From Vitellaria paradoxa (taxonomy: Eukaryota; Streptophyta; Magnoliopsida; Ericales; Sapotaceae), in assembly GCA_019916065.1 (NCBI GenBank), contig CM034233.1, positions 41,766,862-41,830,861 on the forward strand: a stretch of 64,000 bases of DNA, written 5' to 3'. The translations under genes and the position numbers were made by a program. Numbering within the stretch: the stretch's first letter is position 1; each line of letters begins with the position of its first letter. Below the pieces are notes generated by a model that did not search any database, had not been told where the DNA came from, and was given only the letters and a program-made list of their open reading frames with translations. This document shows, in pieces, positions 40,038 to 51,960 of the stretch.

Positions 40038-42665
40038 ATTTGCTGTGAAAAAGGAGCAAAAGGTCAAAAACTCAGAAGTAGAGTTGGTTCAACAGTCTTC
40101 AAAACCCAGTGGTGTCAAGAATAAGGGGTCTTCGAATGGTAACTTATTCTCTCATAACCTCTCAGGACTCACAGGTAAAAAATTACATCTTGCTAAAGGA
40201 TTACATTCAGATTTTTCTTGCATCAAAACCTTTGTTCCAATCTGTCATTATTGTGGGATTAGAGGACACATTAGACCTCACTGTCACAAGTTGTATGGGC
40301 TGTCGTTAGACCATGTCAAGTCTAAAGGTAGTGCTTATAAAAGTGGCTTGACAAGAAATTGTTTGTCCAATAGGTTCAGTAGTCTCGCCACTCATATAAG
40401 TGTGAATAAAAGAGCTCCATTCAAACCAAATGGAAATGCTTTCAATCCTATGACTAAAACCATCACTAGGAACAATGTCAAAAGTATGACTTCCTCCAAA
40501 ATCAAACCTAGAAAAATTTGGATTAGGTGTGAGGACCTAAAGTGTAATGTTGCACATACTGCATTTAGAGCACAAAGCTCTAATATGTGGTACTTGGACA
40601 GCGGCTGTTCCAAGCACATGTGTGGGAATAAGTCCATGTTTTTGACTTTGAATGATTGTGATAATGGCATGGTAACTTTTGGTGATGGTAGTAAGTCAAA
40701 AATTCTTGGAATCGGTAGCATTGACTGTCAAGGTTTACCTAAACTCAAGGATGTGTTGTATGTGGATGGGTTGAAAGCAAATTTGATTAGTATTAGTCAA
40801 ATCTGTGATTCACATTACAATGTGTTGTTTGCTAAGGACACTTGTTCTATTCTTGATAAAAACCACAAAGTAGTGTTGAGAGGAATGAGAACTTCTGATA
40901 ATTGCTATGCTTTATCTGCTGATTGTGAATCTCTTTGTAATGTTGCACAGGATAATACTGTTGAACTTTGGCACCAACGACTTGGGCATGTCAATTTTCA
41001 AGATCTTGCTAGACTATCCAAGTCTGAAGTTGTGAGAGGATTACCAAAGTTGACTAAAGTGAAGAAAAGTGTTTGCGGGCCATGCCAAAAAGGGAAACAA
41101 ACCAAAGCTATCCACAAGAAAACAAATAGGATAGCTACTTCTATAGTTCTTGAACTAGTTCATGTTGACCTTATGGGTCCCATTAGAATTGAAAGCTTAG
41201 GAGGAAAGAAGTATATCTTTGTTATGGTAGATGATTTTTCAAGATACACTTGGGTTAATTTTCTTAGAGAAAAATCAGATACTTTCCAATCTTTTAAATC
41301 CTTGTGTAACAGACTTCAAAATGAAAAAGGTACGGTGATTGGTAGAGTTATTAGAATTAGAAGTGATCATGATAAAGAGTTTGAGAATGCTGAATTTTCT
41401 GATTTTTATGATGAAAAAGGTATCTTGCATGAATTTTCAGCTCCTAAAACACCCCAACAAAATGGGGTTGTAGAAAGGAAAAACCGGGTGCTCCAAGAAA
41501 TGACAAGAGTCATGCTAAACGGTAAGAATTTGCCTCTAAAATTCTAGGCTGAGGCCTTGAACACAGCTTGCTACATTAGCAATAGAGTTTTGTGAGAAGA
41601 GGAACAAGGGCCACTGCATATGAGATTTGGAATGGTAAGAAACCGAGTGTCTCTTATTTTCATATATTTGGAAGCAAGTGTTACATATATCAGGACAGAG
41701 AATCCCTTGGTAAGTTTGATGCTAGATGTGATGAAGGCATCTTTCTTGGTTACTCCACTAACAGTAGGGCATATAGAGTCTTTAATTTAAAACACTCAAC
41801 TGTTATGGAGTCTATTAATGTTGTTGTGGATGATGATTGGGTGAATTCTACTTGCAGGAAAAATCCTTCTGAAGAAGAGCAAGAATTCACCATGCTTCCT
41901 CAAGATGAATCATCATTGGAGACACAAAATAAAGATGAGGAAAGCAATGTGGAACATGAGATTGAACATCATGATGACATGTTGGAAGAAGAAGTCGAGG
42001 ATCAATCAAAGACACTCAATCCATCATCAAGAGTGAAGCTAAACCACCCTACTACACAAGTTATTGGTGAGATAAATGCCCCTATGAAAACTAGGAGGCA
42101 AGTTCGAAATGAGGTAACTTACTTGTGTTACACTTTATGCATTGAACCAAAGAATGTCAAAGAAGCTCTTCATGATTCTCATTGGATCAATGCAATGCAT
42201 GAAGAACTTGAACAATTCTCTCATAATGATGTTTGGGAGCTTGTGCCGAGACCTAGAGATGTGAATGTTATAGGGACCAAATAGATTTTCAAAAATAAAA
42301 CCGATGAATTTGGGGACATTGTTAGAAATAAAGCTAGACTAGTCGTACAAGGGTATTCTCAAATTGAAGGAATTGACTTTGATGAAACATTTGCACCTGT
42401 GGCTAGACTGGAATCTATTTGGATTTTGTTGGCTATTTCTTGCTACTTAGGCTTTAAACTCTTTCAAATGGATGTGAAAAGTACTTTCTTGAATGGTTTT
42501 ATTCAAGAGGAAGTTTTTGTTGAATAACCCAAAGGCTTTATTGATCTCAAGTTTCCCAATCATGTTTACCGCTTGGATAAGGTATTGTATGGTTTAAAAC
42601 AAGCCCCTAGAGTTTGGTATGAGAGACTTACTAGGTTCTTAGTTGAGTTTAATTTTGTTAGGGGG
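39991..42665 (+). pseudogene. Copia pol: protease, integrase, partial RT
   Basis: Continues gag in the next frame (SPIKFVSAAGLAVEF). A second knuckle CHYCGIRGHIRPHC, the protease site WYLDSGCSKHMCG (about 40590) and GAG-pre-integrase ELWHQRLGHVNF follow. The integrase core has D in ELVHVDLMGP, D in IRSDHDKEF and E in QQNGVVERKNR. A Trp codon is TAG at 41545 and a frameshift lies near 41590. RT starts [28 protein letters not shown] and runs to VLYGLKQAPRVWYERLTRFL, then stops. The YVDD catalytic motif and RNase H are deleted. Confidence 0.9.
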
Positions 42666-42903
42666 AGTTAAGATGTATTGGAATTCTGTTGCTTTTGATA
42701 TGTTGCTTGATTTTATATATATCTCTATTGCTTGGTTCTGTTGCATGTTGTTGCTCAATTTTATTTTACAGGATCTGATTATTGTTCAAAAGCTTCAAGA
42801 TCTGATTGGTTGTAGCTTTCTACTTAGGTTTAGAACATGTGACATTTTCTTTGTAATGATGGGGTTGGGTGTGTTTTGTCTCGGAATTGCCAAAAGGGGA
42901 GAT
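42666..42903 (+). other. Copia 3' untranslated region and polypurine tract
   Basis: Non-coding stretch between the RT break and the 3' LTR. The PPT AAAAGGGGAGA is at 42892-42902, immediately before TGTTAGTG. A GGGGGAG run at 42661, at the RT break, resembles a second purine tract and may mark the deletion junction. Confidence 0.7.
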
Positions 42904-43146
42904 TGTTAGTGTCTGTATAGTTTTTTGATTGGCAATTCTCGAGCAAACACTTTGATTGTATTTTGTTTCCTACAATGTCACATTGTTGGTCAATTTGTTC
43001 ACAAACATAAGCCAAAGAATGTTTGTGAATATTGGAATTTGGTTGGGAGAGTGTTTGGTAAAGAGGAGGTTGCTACTACGTTCAAGCCTTAGGTTCTGTT
43101 CTCTGTTTTTTCTGAGAAAGCAGGTTCTTGAGCATGAGCAGGGATC
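42904..43146 (+). repeat. Copia 3' LTR, truncated
   Basis: Starts TGTTAGTGTCTGTATAG. About 97% like the start of the 5' LTR by eye. It breaks off after GAGCATGAGCAGGGA, where minus-strand LINE sequence takes over. Confidence 0.88.
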
Positions 43147-44990
43147 GCAGACTGCTTGGAAATTCCAGACGGATCAGCTATATGTTTAGGAAGAGAAAGT
43201 AGAGAGAGAGGCTCTCATTTTTCCTCTTTGTCCCATATCCTTATCCTCTTCAGTTTTATAGCACATTTAGGACTATTCAATTTTCTGTGATATCGTCTTA
43301 GCAATTCCTGGGCTAAAAGGATATTATCACTGATTTTCCTACCCTTAATGAATGCAGATTAGCTAATATCAGTAACACTAGGTAAAACTAACTTCAATCT
43401 GCCAGCTAAGATTTTAAAGATACACTAATACACAGTGTTGTAACAAGAGATGGGTCTAAATTCTGAGACTTTTGAAGGGTTAGGTACCTTAGGAATAAGG
43501 GCGATCACAATATTATTAGCTTGTTTTAATAGGCTACCAGAATTGAAGAATGACAAAATAGCATCAATAACATCATCTCCCCTAACAGACCAAGTTGCCT
43601 TAAAAAAAAAAAAGCATTAAAGCCATCTGGCCCAGGAGCCTTGTTTGAATGAAGTGAGAATAAGCTACCCTGGTGATAGGCTTACAAAGAGCAGAAGATT
43701 GAGAGGAAGATATACAACTCTGCACAAAGTTGGACAAAGCATGTTTACTTGGGTAAGCTGTGTACAATCAGATCCCAGCAACATGGAATAAGTGGACATT
43801 TTTAGCTTTGACCTCATCTTGACTTGCAGCCCAGCTACTATCTTTTTTTTTTTTTTTTTGGGTAAAGATAGAATCATATTCTGGTTGTTCTTAGCTTTAA
43901 CACTTTTATGGAAGAAACTATTATTTCTATCACCCTCCTTTAACCACTGTATTCTGCTTTTTTGTCTAAAGATACTTTCCTATTGATCAATAGCTGAATA
44001 GAGCTCTATGACTAACTCCTTCTCTTTTTAAATAGGCTCTGGATTGCCTCCAATTTCTATTTACAGTTGAATAGCTTAGAGTTTTTGCCTCAAAGAGTTA
44101 GGGTCCATTTGGGAAGAAAGTGTAGAAGCATGCTTTTTTTTTAGCTTCAACAGTGTTTAAACAATTTTACTCTTTTACATTTTAACCTTCTTTTAAACTT
44201 TCAAGGGTAAAAATGTCAAATTAACAAAAATTACCTTTCCACCTCAAAAAAAAATCAATTTTTTCCTTCCCAAACACAAAATAAGCTTGCTTACTTTCTT
44301 CCCAAACCAAGCCTTAATCTTCTCCCTAGAAGAATTCCTGCAATTGGAGTTATTAAACCTTGAAGCTCTACTTTAACTCTTTTAAGCTTCTAATACAATC
44401 TATACATTGGATGCCCTTGATCTTCAATCTGTCATGCTCTACTAACCAAATGTAAGAACGTCCTAGCAATTGAAAAATTAGAAGAGAGTCGTCCTCTTAA
44501 TAACAAAATCACCAGTATAAATAATAAATGGGCTATAATCTAATACACTCTAAGGAAGGAAATAAGCATAAGATTCCTTAAACTGTGATAGCCAGTAATC
44601 ATTAATGACTACTCTATCAAGCTTCCTTTTAATAAGTCCCACACTAACAGCAAGCCAATATCAGAACCTCCTAGGCTAGTGCTTCTCTCAGGGCTAGGAG
44701 GGATAGTCACAGTGTAATCATCAAACTAAATCTTCTTCCACTCTGCAATCATTAGAGCTTTAGAGGTATGGTCTCTAATTGAGAAGTCTTGTTTGTTGCT
44801 GCTTCCTCAAGTTTGATCAAGGACAGCCAACTTATTGGTGACTGGAGTTTCTACTAAGGGTTGAGAATTCAATCCATTGACAAGTTTCCTATGATCTGCA
44901 GTTTTATTGCCCTCCTTAAATTGAGAGTTGCCACTTTGCTTATTAGTCCTCTTCTTCTTATGGGTGTAGAAGCCTCAAAGGGATGAAGGA
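43147..44990 (-). pseudogene. LINE relic (ORF1 end, endonuclease piece, RT fingers)
   Basis: Minus-strand L1 remnant. Readable are an ORF1-like tail (KRRRTNKQSGNSQFKEGNK...), an endonuclease C-terminal piece (RKLDRVVINDYWLSQFKE), RT segments GPDGFNAFFF-KATWSV, NIVIALIPKVPNPSKVSEF, RPISCYNTVYKC and SQSAFIKGR, and a final SPKCAIKL near 43250. Many stops. The middle of the endonuclease is deleted. It is interrupted by the MITE at 44101-44313 and cut at 43147 by the copia remnant. Confidence 0.75.
44101..44313. mobile_element. PIF/Harbinger-like MITE, 213 bp
   Basis: TIRs GGGTCCATTTGGGAAGAAAGT and (inverse) GGCTTGGTTTGGGAAGAAAGT. TSD TTA at 44098-44100 and 44314-44316. It shares the TTTGGGAA core with the MITE at 36421. 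No ORF. Confidence 0.82.
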
Positions 44991-45830
44991 GAGGAAGGCT
45001 AGACCAAGACTGCGTTTCTGTTGTTTGTGGTTATTCAAGTTCATCAATGGAGTTTGTCTTTTCCTTCTCACTTTTTAATTCTTGTTATTTTATTGTTATT
45101 GTGCTAGGTTAGATTTTTATCTTGATTCAACCCATCAATGATAAGTCAATCCTTGTTTTGATCGATTGGATGTCATTGTAACCATGCATGCAAGGTAAAG
45201 CTTGTATATAGGGTTCTTATAAATTCCATTTTCTTTTTTTTTTTTATGACTTTTGAAAACTTATGAGACTGATCATATTTTCTTGAAATCGATGACTTCA
45301 CAAGACTAAAATTTTCAAAATAACTTGGAATTAAAGGAATAGAATTCATACCAAAGATAAAATCAAGATTATTCTTCTGGTTTTCTAATCCTAAATGTGA
45401 TTTTAAAACTATGCTTTGCACAGATTAATTTTCATGAAAACATCTTTTTGGTTTATTTTTCTTAAACGTGATTTTTAAATCGAGAATTTTTCTTCACATC
45501 TAATTAATTGAATATGTGAATCCACTCAAATTTTTAGGTTGAATCAAGTTTTTTTTTTTTTTTTTTTGGTGTTGATTTTTGTTTTAATTTAGTTTAATTT
45601 AGTAATTTAATACATTATTTTCAGTTGATTAATTTGAACTCCCACAACTTCAAAACCTATTTTGATTTTTATTACTTTCCATTAAAATAGAATAAGTAAT
45701 TGAATCTAGAAGAACCTTAGGTTTCAATTTTCTAATTCCCTGTGGATATGATCCTAGACTCACCAGGTAAAATTACGCCGCATGTCTTATACTTGAGGGT
45801 TATTTTAACTATAAACTTTTTTACGCAGTT
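44991..45830 (+). mobile_element. Athila D 5' LTR remnant
   Basis: Its right part carries the Athila LTR-end landmark (CCCTGTGGATATGATCCTAGACTCACCAGG, then CTTATACTTGAGGG) just before a decayed PBS. The left boundary against the LINE relic is approximate. It includes poly(T) tracts at 45235 and 45550. No coding. Confidence 0.6.
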
Positions 45831-45838
45831 AAGTTTTT

Positions 45839-45856
45839 TGGCACTATTATCGAGGA
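45839..45856 (+). promoter_or_regulatory. Decayed primer binding site of Athila D
   Basis: TGGCACTATTATCGAGGA after AAGTTTT. It aligns with the tRNA-Asp PBS of the other Athila copies, but with about six substitutions, indicating an old copy. Confidence 0.65.
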
Positions 45857-46129
45857 ACCTTTATAGTTTTTATTCACTAGGGCAGTTTTAAGTTACTCTT
45901 TTTCTATTTTTAAAAAATAATAAAATAAAATAAATTTCTTTTTCCACTTAGCGTCCGGATATCGTCTGGATGTCAACATCTAGTAAGCTTTCTCTTCAAC
46001 TTATATACGTTTGGGAATGGGGAGAAATGGGTAGGTTAAAGTGTTTTAACTTTGTGAACCCACTCTTTGTATCCTTGGAGGCATTATAGATCTCTCTTCT
46101 ACTTCTTCTACTTCTTTTTCACCTCATAC

Positions 46130-46684
46130 ACCAGAAATAGTTGGCAGGAACGATGGAGGAGAAGGCTAAATTCAATGAGCTAATAATTGGCAACCTCAGG
46201 CATCTTCTATGAGGTTACTGAGAGATTATTTTCAATAAGCCAGGCATACACTTGAGTCATGCATAGTTTGGCCTGAGAACTAACACGGTTTTATCTTTAA
46301 GCTTGGGATTATCTAACTTCTTTCTACCTTGCATGGCATGGATTCAAAAAATTCTTATGACCATCTAAATCGGCTTCAAAACATCTATATGACTTTTAGA
46401 GACCAAACCTATCCCATCAACCTTGTCTTCTTTAAACTCTTTCCATTCCTGTTAAAAGATAAGGCAGCTAGGTGGTTTGAACTCCTTCAACCTAACCCCA
46501 TACACACTTGGGACGATATGCAGGCAAAGTTCTTGAAAAAATTCTTTCCATCTCATAGAACTAATATAATCTAGCATCAAATTTTGAACTTCACACCACA
46601 ACCAGGAAAGACATTTTACCAGTGCTAGGAGAGGTTCAAAACTCTCTTTCGCTCATGCTCTCACCATGGTCTTAAGTTGTGGTG
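46130..46684 (+). pseudogene. Athila D gag, N-terminal part
   Basis: Plus strand. MDSKNSYDHLNRLQNIYMTF, LKDKAARWFELLQPNPIHTWDDMQAKFLKKFFPSHRTN, then a stop, FYQC-ERFKTLFRSCSHHGLKLWWIKQV. It is interrupted by the 2.7-kb LINE-derived element at 46700, inside the conserved region that reads CPHHG..(S/T)W in other copies. Confidence 0.8.
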
Positions 46685-46699
46685 GATAAAGCAAGTTTT
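46685..46699 (+). repeat. TSD of the ORF1-only LINE, left copy
   Basis: GATAAAGCAAGTTTT, repeated at 49415-49429. The last T residues merge with the poly(T) tract. Confidence 0.85.
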
Positions 46700-49414
46700 T
46701 TTTTTTTTTTTTTGGTAGTTAAGTGTTAATTTTATTACCAAAAAATTTTTAGATTTACAACGAGCTCAACACTAACCCCAATGGGTACACATCCCATTTA
46801 AGGGATCCAAAATACTAAAAACCCATCTAACCTATCCTTCTAACAATTCCACTTACAACCCAAGTGGATAGGTTAACAAAATAGATCTCACATATAACTT
46901 CATCTTCTCCCCTTTTTGCTAGACTTGGACTTTGAATCTTTAATAAGAGAGATGCTTGCTAGTGCTTGTGCTTTGGTTGAATTAAACTTTTGAATGCGGT
47001 CTAGAAGTTGCTTTTTTTCCCGAGCTTGGGAGGAAGTTGGTGTTGTGCTTGTTTGCTTCGGTCCTTGCTTGGTTAATGCCTTTTCATCCTTCGGCACTTC
47101 GGTTGAGTTGCATTCCTTTTCTTTCTTTGATTGCTCTTCTTCACAACATGATGAGAGAACTTCAAAAATGTTGGCCAGTTGTATTGTCTCTTTGCTTCCA
47201 TCATCTATTGCCCGATTACTCTTTCCTCTTCCTTTCACTTCTTGCCATTGTTCTTTCGCTTGTTGCACCTTAGCTTCTTTAACTTTCCATTCTTTCTTGA
47301 TATGCTTAGCTTCATTTTTCGGCTTTGAGGGACGAGGAAGTGGAATGACCGAAAGTTTTGCATTCTTCACACTTTTTTGGCTTCCATGGAACTTCAACTT
47401 TGACTTCATATGGAGTACCATATCCCAAATTGATTTTGAAGGATTTGGGGATATCTTTGTCAACTTGTGCTTCAATACAAATTCTAGCAAAGGTAAGCCG
47501 ACTTCTCTTTTGCGTGTATTCATCAAGGAAAAGAGGCTTTCCAATTATGCTAGCTACATAACTCAGACCTTCATCTGTCCATAGCTCAAGTGGGACATTG
47601 TAGAATTTCACCCAAATGGGTAATGAAGAGAATTCCTCTTTGTTTAATTGCATACCCGGTTGCCATCTTTTTATAAGAATTAACCGGTTACCACAATAGT
47701 AGGGACCCCCATCTAGTATTGATCTTAATGCATCCTCATTCTTGATATTAAAAATGTAGAAACCATTTTCAAGCGTGACAACCTTTACAATCTCCTCTGT
47801 CCATTTTTTTATTGCCCATGTTTTAACATAATGGAAAGAATTCCATTTGTCTACAAAATAGCCTACTAGGGTATGTTCCCAATGAGTATAGCCTTTCTTT
47901 TAAATTTCAATTGGGATAAGTTCATTTTCATTTAAATCAACATTGAAGAACCTAAGATTTGTGGCCTTCTTTTCACCTTTTGAGCCGAATAGAGAAGACC
48001 ATAGAGACTTACTTGGCTCGGCACTTTGGTTTTGTGAAGAGGAAGGAACCGGTTCTGTTTTTGTGCATGCACCCAAGAAGAGGTTTGAGTTGGAAGCTTC
48101 ACCCTTTAATTGGTCACGTGAGTTGAAGGAGTGTGGCCCACTATTCAGATCACTATTTGGTAAAGGGAATTCACAAATACCCGAATGGGGATGAGGTGTC
48201 CCATCTTTGGAGGCTTCACCATGGGGCCCACAACTATGCATTGTCTTCAAATAACAATTCAGGGTACGGAAGTCTTCAGACAAGTCAAAGTTGGCTGCAC
48301 TAGAGTGGGGAACCAAAGGGTAATTACCTTTCTTTTGCCCGATTGCACTTGGTGTAATTGGAGTGGGTCCCTCCACATCACTTAAGTCACCTCCCAATGT
48401 TGGATTCCAACTAGCTTCGGCAGCTACACCATCCTTACCCCACAGTTTAATGGATTTACCAACCACAGCCCGTGTAGTAGCAGATCTGCTTTATGGACTT
48501 TGCTCCACTCCACGTGGTAATTTATTGAGGGCTCCACTATTCACATTTGTATTTAACTTTACATCTCTTACCCGATCTGCACACCCATCATTGAGATTGG
48601 CTTTGGTTGAACCACCCAAAGGACCACCTAGCTTGGCGGCAAAGTTCCCGCTCAAGGAGCCTCCCAACATTGCTTCCTTTGCTTCAATCTTACATGGAAC
48701 TTCAAGTTGTAAATCAATGGAGAAGGCTGGAGAACACTTGGAATCTTCGTCTGCTCGTCCATCTTTAGCTAAACTCGAATAAACTTCAAGCTTCTTTGCC
48801 TCATTAACATCTAGTTGATGCTCGGGGCTGCTTGTATTTCCCGAGTTTAATGACTGCTTTGGAGTGGAGTCTTCAACTAAATGCATAGGACCGGCTTTGA
48901 GGTTTTTCAACCTTTGAGCTACCCTTGCCATGGCTTCCGATGTATGTTCATCTTGCACTCTAGTAGCCGTCCATCTTGGCTTTTGCTGGTTGGAAGAACT
49001 CGTGGAAGGAGCTTTAACTTTGACATCATCTCCTCCGTAGCTACAACTAAGATAGTCATCATAAATATCATCTTCTTCATACTCTTGGCCTTCTAAGTCT
49101 GAAAGATTAATCTTAGCACTTGGGCTGCCACTTTTAATTAGCTTTTCCTTTACCAGGCTTGCATGAAAATCCTTGAGGGATAGCTTGGTAGCTGAGTTCT
49201 TCTTCAAACGGGCTGCTTTCCCATGATGATGAGCTTAACTTGCTGAAAATTACTTAACTTGCTAGAAAACTACTTCCCGAACCTTTAAGATGAAATATTA
49301 ACAAGAAGATAGTTGGGAAGATGACAAGAGAGCTGTAGATGATGATAGATCAGTGTAAGAACCCATGAATGTAAGCTTGAGAGTGAAAATTTTAGAGAGA
49401 GAAGCTCTCAACTC
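46700..49414 (-). mobile_element. ORF1-only LINE derivative, 2.7 kb
   Basis: Minus-strand insertion in Athila D gag with a 15-bp TSD and a poly(A) tail (poly(T) at about 46696-46713). It has a 5' leader (49210-49414), an ORF1 and a ~200-bp 3' UTR ending ACACTTAACTACC-poly(A). ORF2 is absent. ORF1 ends ...AAGATGA, overlapping an ATG followed by only a few codons, so the deletion begins almost exactly at the ORF2 start. It needs enzymes from another LINE to move. Confidence 0.85.
46900..49211 (-). pseudogene. ORF1 (DUF4283 + zinc-knuckle-like) of the LINE derivative
   Basis: The N-terminal ORF (48491-49211) is acidic/Ser-rich: SATKLSLKDFHASLVKEKLI, EDDIYDDYLSC. A one-base loss just after the ATG near 49225 puts it out of frame, and a stop occurs at 48491. 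The middle (47900-48466) ends NVDLNENELIPIEI. DUF4283 follows (47312-47880): TLVGYFVDKWNSF, GFYIFNIKNEDALRSIL, SLPIWVKFYNVPLELW, FARICIEAQVDKDIP and CEECKTFGH, a partial knuckle. The frame then shifts into a basic C-terminus (46900-47340) ending SKSSKKGRR. Presumed RNA-binding protein of the parent LINE. Confidence 0.8.
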
Positions 49415-49429
49415 GATAAAGCAAGTTTT
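49415..49429 (+). repeat. TSD of the ORF1-only LINE, right copy
   Basis: GATAAAGCAAGTTTT. Athila D gag resumes directly afterwards. Confidence 0.85.
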
Positions 49430-50275
49430 ATAACTCCCTAACTCCTTAACTCAAGTAGTCTGTGGAAGTGATATGCAATGGAGGTCTTTATGACAAATCA
49501 CTTGATAGGCTTATGAGTTCTTCGATTTCTTGGTGGAGAATGCTCAAACCTAGGACACAACTAGAACTTAACTAAATGGGACAACAAACGCCACTGTGAA
49601 AGGTATACATTAGTTAAGTGAGACCAATGATTTAAAGGTGAGGTTAGCTAACCTGTCTTATGAAATTGAGACCTTAGAAAATCATACCCCAGTCATTGCT
49701 GAAGCAGTTATAATCATCTATTGCTTGGTTTACAATAGTCAAGCTCATAAAACTGATGATTATCCAATTATACCTGTGTGCAGAGAGAGTGCAAAATTAA
49801 CTTATTGTACTTCCCGTCCATGCTATAAACTAATTCGGTTCACCATATCGGGGACCAAATCAGGGGAGAAATCTCTATTCTAAAATATATAATCCAAGTT
49901 GGAGGAGCCATCCCAACTTAAACTAGAGGAATGATAAGGCACAAATGCCTCAGCAATACCATGCTGCTCCACCATCTCTAATACCCTAAGCTCCATTCCA
50001 TTACTCAAGACTACCTCAAGATATGGGACCGCACCAAAATAACTACGTTGTCTCTTAGAAAAGGTCCACCGAAGAGACACTTCACAAGTTTATGAACGCA
50101 TAACATACACTTTGGGCTCAAAACAACCAATCACTAGATTCCATAAAGAGTTAGCTAACTCTTCTAACTTAACGCTTGAGCATGCAATCGAAATGCCAAT
50201 CTAGGTGCCCAAGCAAACCAAGTTAAAGGATCTTCCAAAGCACCGGAGAACGTTAAGTAGGTATAAGCTATCACA
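49430..50275 (+). pseudogene. Athila D gag, C-terminal part
   Basis: Gag resumes with a diverged NSLTQ-V, then ANLSYEIETLENHTP and a degenerate zinc knuckle CLVYNSQAHKTDDYP (second and last Cys lost). The Pro/Gln-rich tail is barely readable and has many stops. Confidence 0.65.
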
Positions 50276-51400
50276 ATGCTTAGGAGTGGTAAAATAATTG
50301 ATAAAACCATTTCCCATAGGGAAGCTGAGCCCAGGGAAAAGTCAGTACTGAAGTGGATAGCAGAAGATAATAATCAGATAGAAGAACCTATATTGACACC
50401 AGCATTAGACGAGAAGAAGGTTGAAAATGAAAGAGAGAAAGATAAGGAAGAAACTAAGTCGATGGCACCATCCAGGGAATATATCCCTAAGCCACCATTT
50501 TCTCAGAGATTGGTTAAGATGAAGAAGGAAACTTAAGCGGTAGAAATGCTGGAGCTGTTTAAACAAGTTGAGATTAACATACTTCTACTTGATGCTATCA
50601 AATAGATTCCCTCATATGTGAAATTTCTAAAAGATCTTTACATAGTGAATACGGGACTAAATGTGAAGGAAAAAGCATTTCTTACTGAGCAAGCAAGTGT
50701 TATTCTCTAGTATCACACTCCCCTGAAAAACAAGGACATAGGATGTCCTACAATCTCATGTTATATTGGAAGCATTACATCAATTAAGCACTGTTTGACT
50801 TGGGCGCTAGTGTGAACTTACTGCCTTACTTAGTTTATATATAACTGGGTTTACGAGAACTAAAGCCCATATGTGTGGCTTTGCAATTGGCTGATAGGTG
50901 AATTAAAATCCACCTTGTATACTGGAAGATGTGCTAGTGACAATTGAGAACTTCTATTTTCCTATAGATTTTATCATCTTAGATAATCAACTTTTGACGA
51001 GCATATCAGCTTCAAACCAAACACCAATCATTTTAGGTAGACCTTTCGTTCAACATCCAATGCCCTCATCAATTGTAGGAATGGTCAGAAGAAAATGTCT
51101 TCCAAAAATATCACATTTGAAACTAACATTTTTAATGTTAGTAAACATTCGAGAGAAGTGTCTGAAGTTCAAGTGGTAGACTTAGTGGAAACTATTGCCA
51201 AGGATTATGTGAATTGTGAATTCATAGAAGATCACCTAGAAAGAGCAATATGTTTTAGTGAAGAGAGATTATTAGGAGAACTTGAATGTAAAGATATTGG
51301 AACCGTTTTTGACTGGCTGGACTTAAGCCCAGTGACGTCTGAAGGTAACTGGGTCTCCGCCTTTGAAAAATTAGAACCAATTCAATAAAAGGCAAAACCC
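50276..51400 (+). pseudogene. Athila D protease region
   Basis: MLRSGKIIDKTI, an acidic linker and YIPKPPFSQRLVKMKKE, then LLDAIK, KEKAFLTEQASVIL and the protease site FDLGASVNLLPYLVY (about 50790). FPIDFIILDNQLLTSISASNQTPIILGRPFV follows, then SEVQVVDLVETIAKDYVNCEFIEDHLERAICFSEERL. Frameshifts near 50550, 50900 and 51095 and several stops. Confidence 0.8.
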
Positions 51401-51960
51401 TATGAGCTTAAAGCACCTAAACATGAGAGAAAATAGTTACCTACCCATCTAAAGTATGCATTCTTGGGGAGAGACAAGATAGACCCTGTAGTAATCTCAG
51501 CAAAATACATAGCATTCTAAGAAACTTAATTGTTAGATCTTTTGAAAAAGCACAGAAAGATATTGGAATGGATTGTAGCAGATTTAACTGGCATAAGCCC
51601 TTTACTTTACACTCACCTTATCTATTGGGAGGAAGATGCTAAGCTAGTATGTCAAATGTAGAGATGTCTAAATAGAAATATGAAAGACCTAGTAAAGACA
51701 GGGGTACTCAAGCTCTTGAATGTAGGAATCATCTATACTATTACTGATTCTAAATGGGTGAGTCCTACGTAAGTAGTACCAAAGAAAGTCAGAGTGATAG
51801 TTATTGGAAAAATTAGAACAATGAATTAGTGCCTACTCACATCTAAGCTGAGTGGAGGGTGTAGATTCATTATCTCAAACTTAATGCTGTCACGAGAAAA
51901 GATCACTTTCCCTTACTGTTTCTAAACCAAGTTCTTGATAGGGTTACTGGACATGTATAT
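51401..51960 (+). pseudogene. Athila D RT N-terminus
   Basis: LKYAFLG, LEWIVADLTGISPLLYTHLIYWEEDAKLV, NVGIIYTITDSKWVSPT-VVPKK, KDHFP-like and FLNQVLDRVTGHVYF in pieces. It is interrupted by the SINE at 51961 and the solo LTR at 52175. The RT continues at 55085. Confidence 0.75.

Larger units (their letters stand above)
37470..43146 (+). mobile_element. Ty1/copia element (SIRE/Maximus-like), internally deleted
   Basis: 5' LTR 37470-38354, PBS 38357-38368, gag, protease, integrase and RT N-terminus, then a PPT and a 3' LTR remnant (42904-43146). RT palm/thumb and RNase H are missing. A long coiled-coil C-terminal gag is typical of the SIRE/Maximus lineage. Stops in gag and pol and the lost RT make it incapable of autonomous movement. 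It lies between two LINE relics. Confidence 0.9.

Noticed and set aside
43835..43870. Possible third micro-LINE (poly(T) followed by GGGTAAAG)
   Set aside because: No convincing direct repeat flanks it, and the poly(T) could be slippage within the LINE relic.
46994..47584. 196-codon plus-strand ORF
   Set aside because: Antisense to the basic C-terminus and DUF4283 of the LINE ORF1. Cys/Phe/Ser-rich composition is a shadow of Lys/Glu-rich coding.
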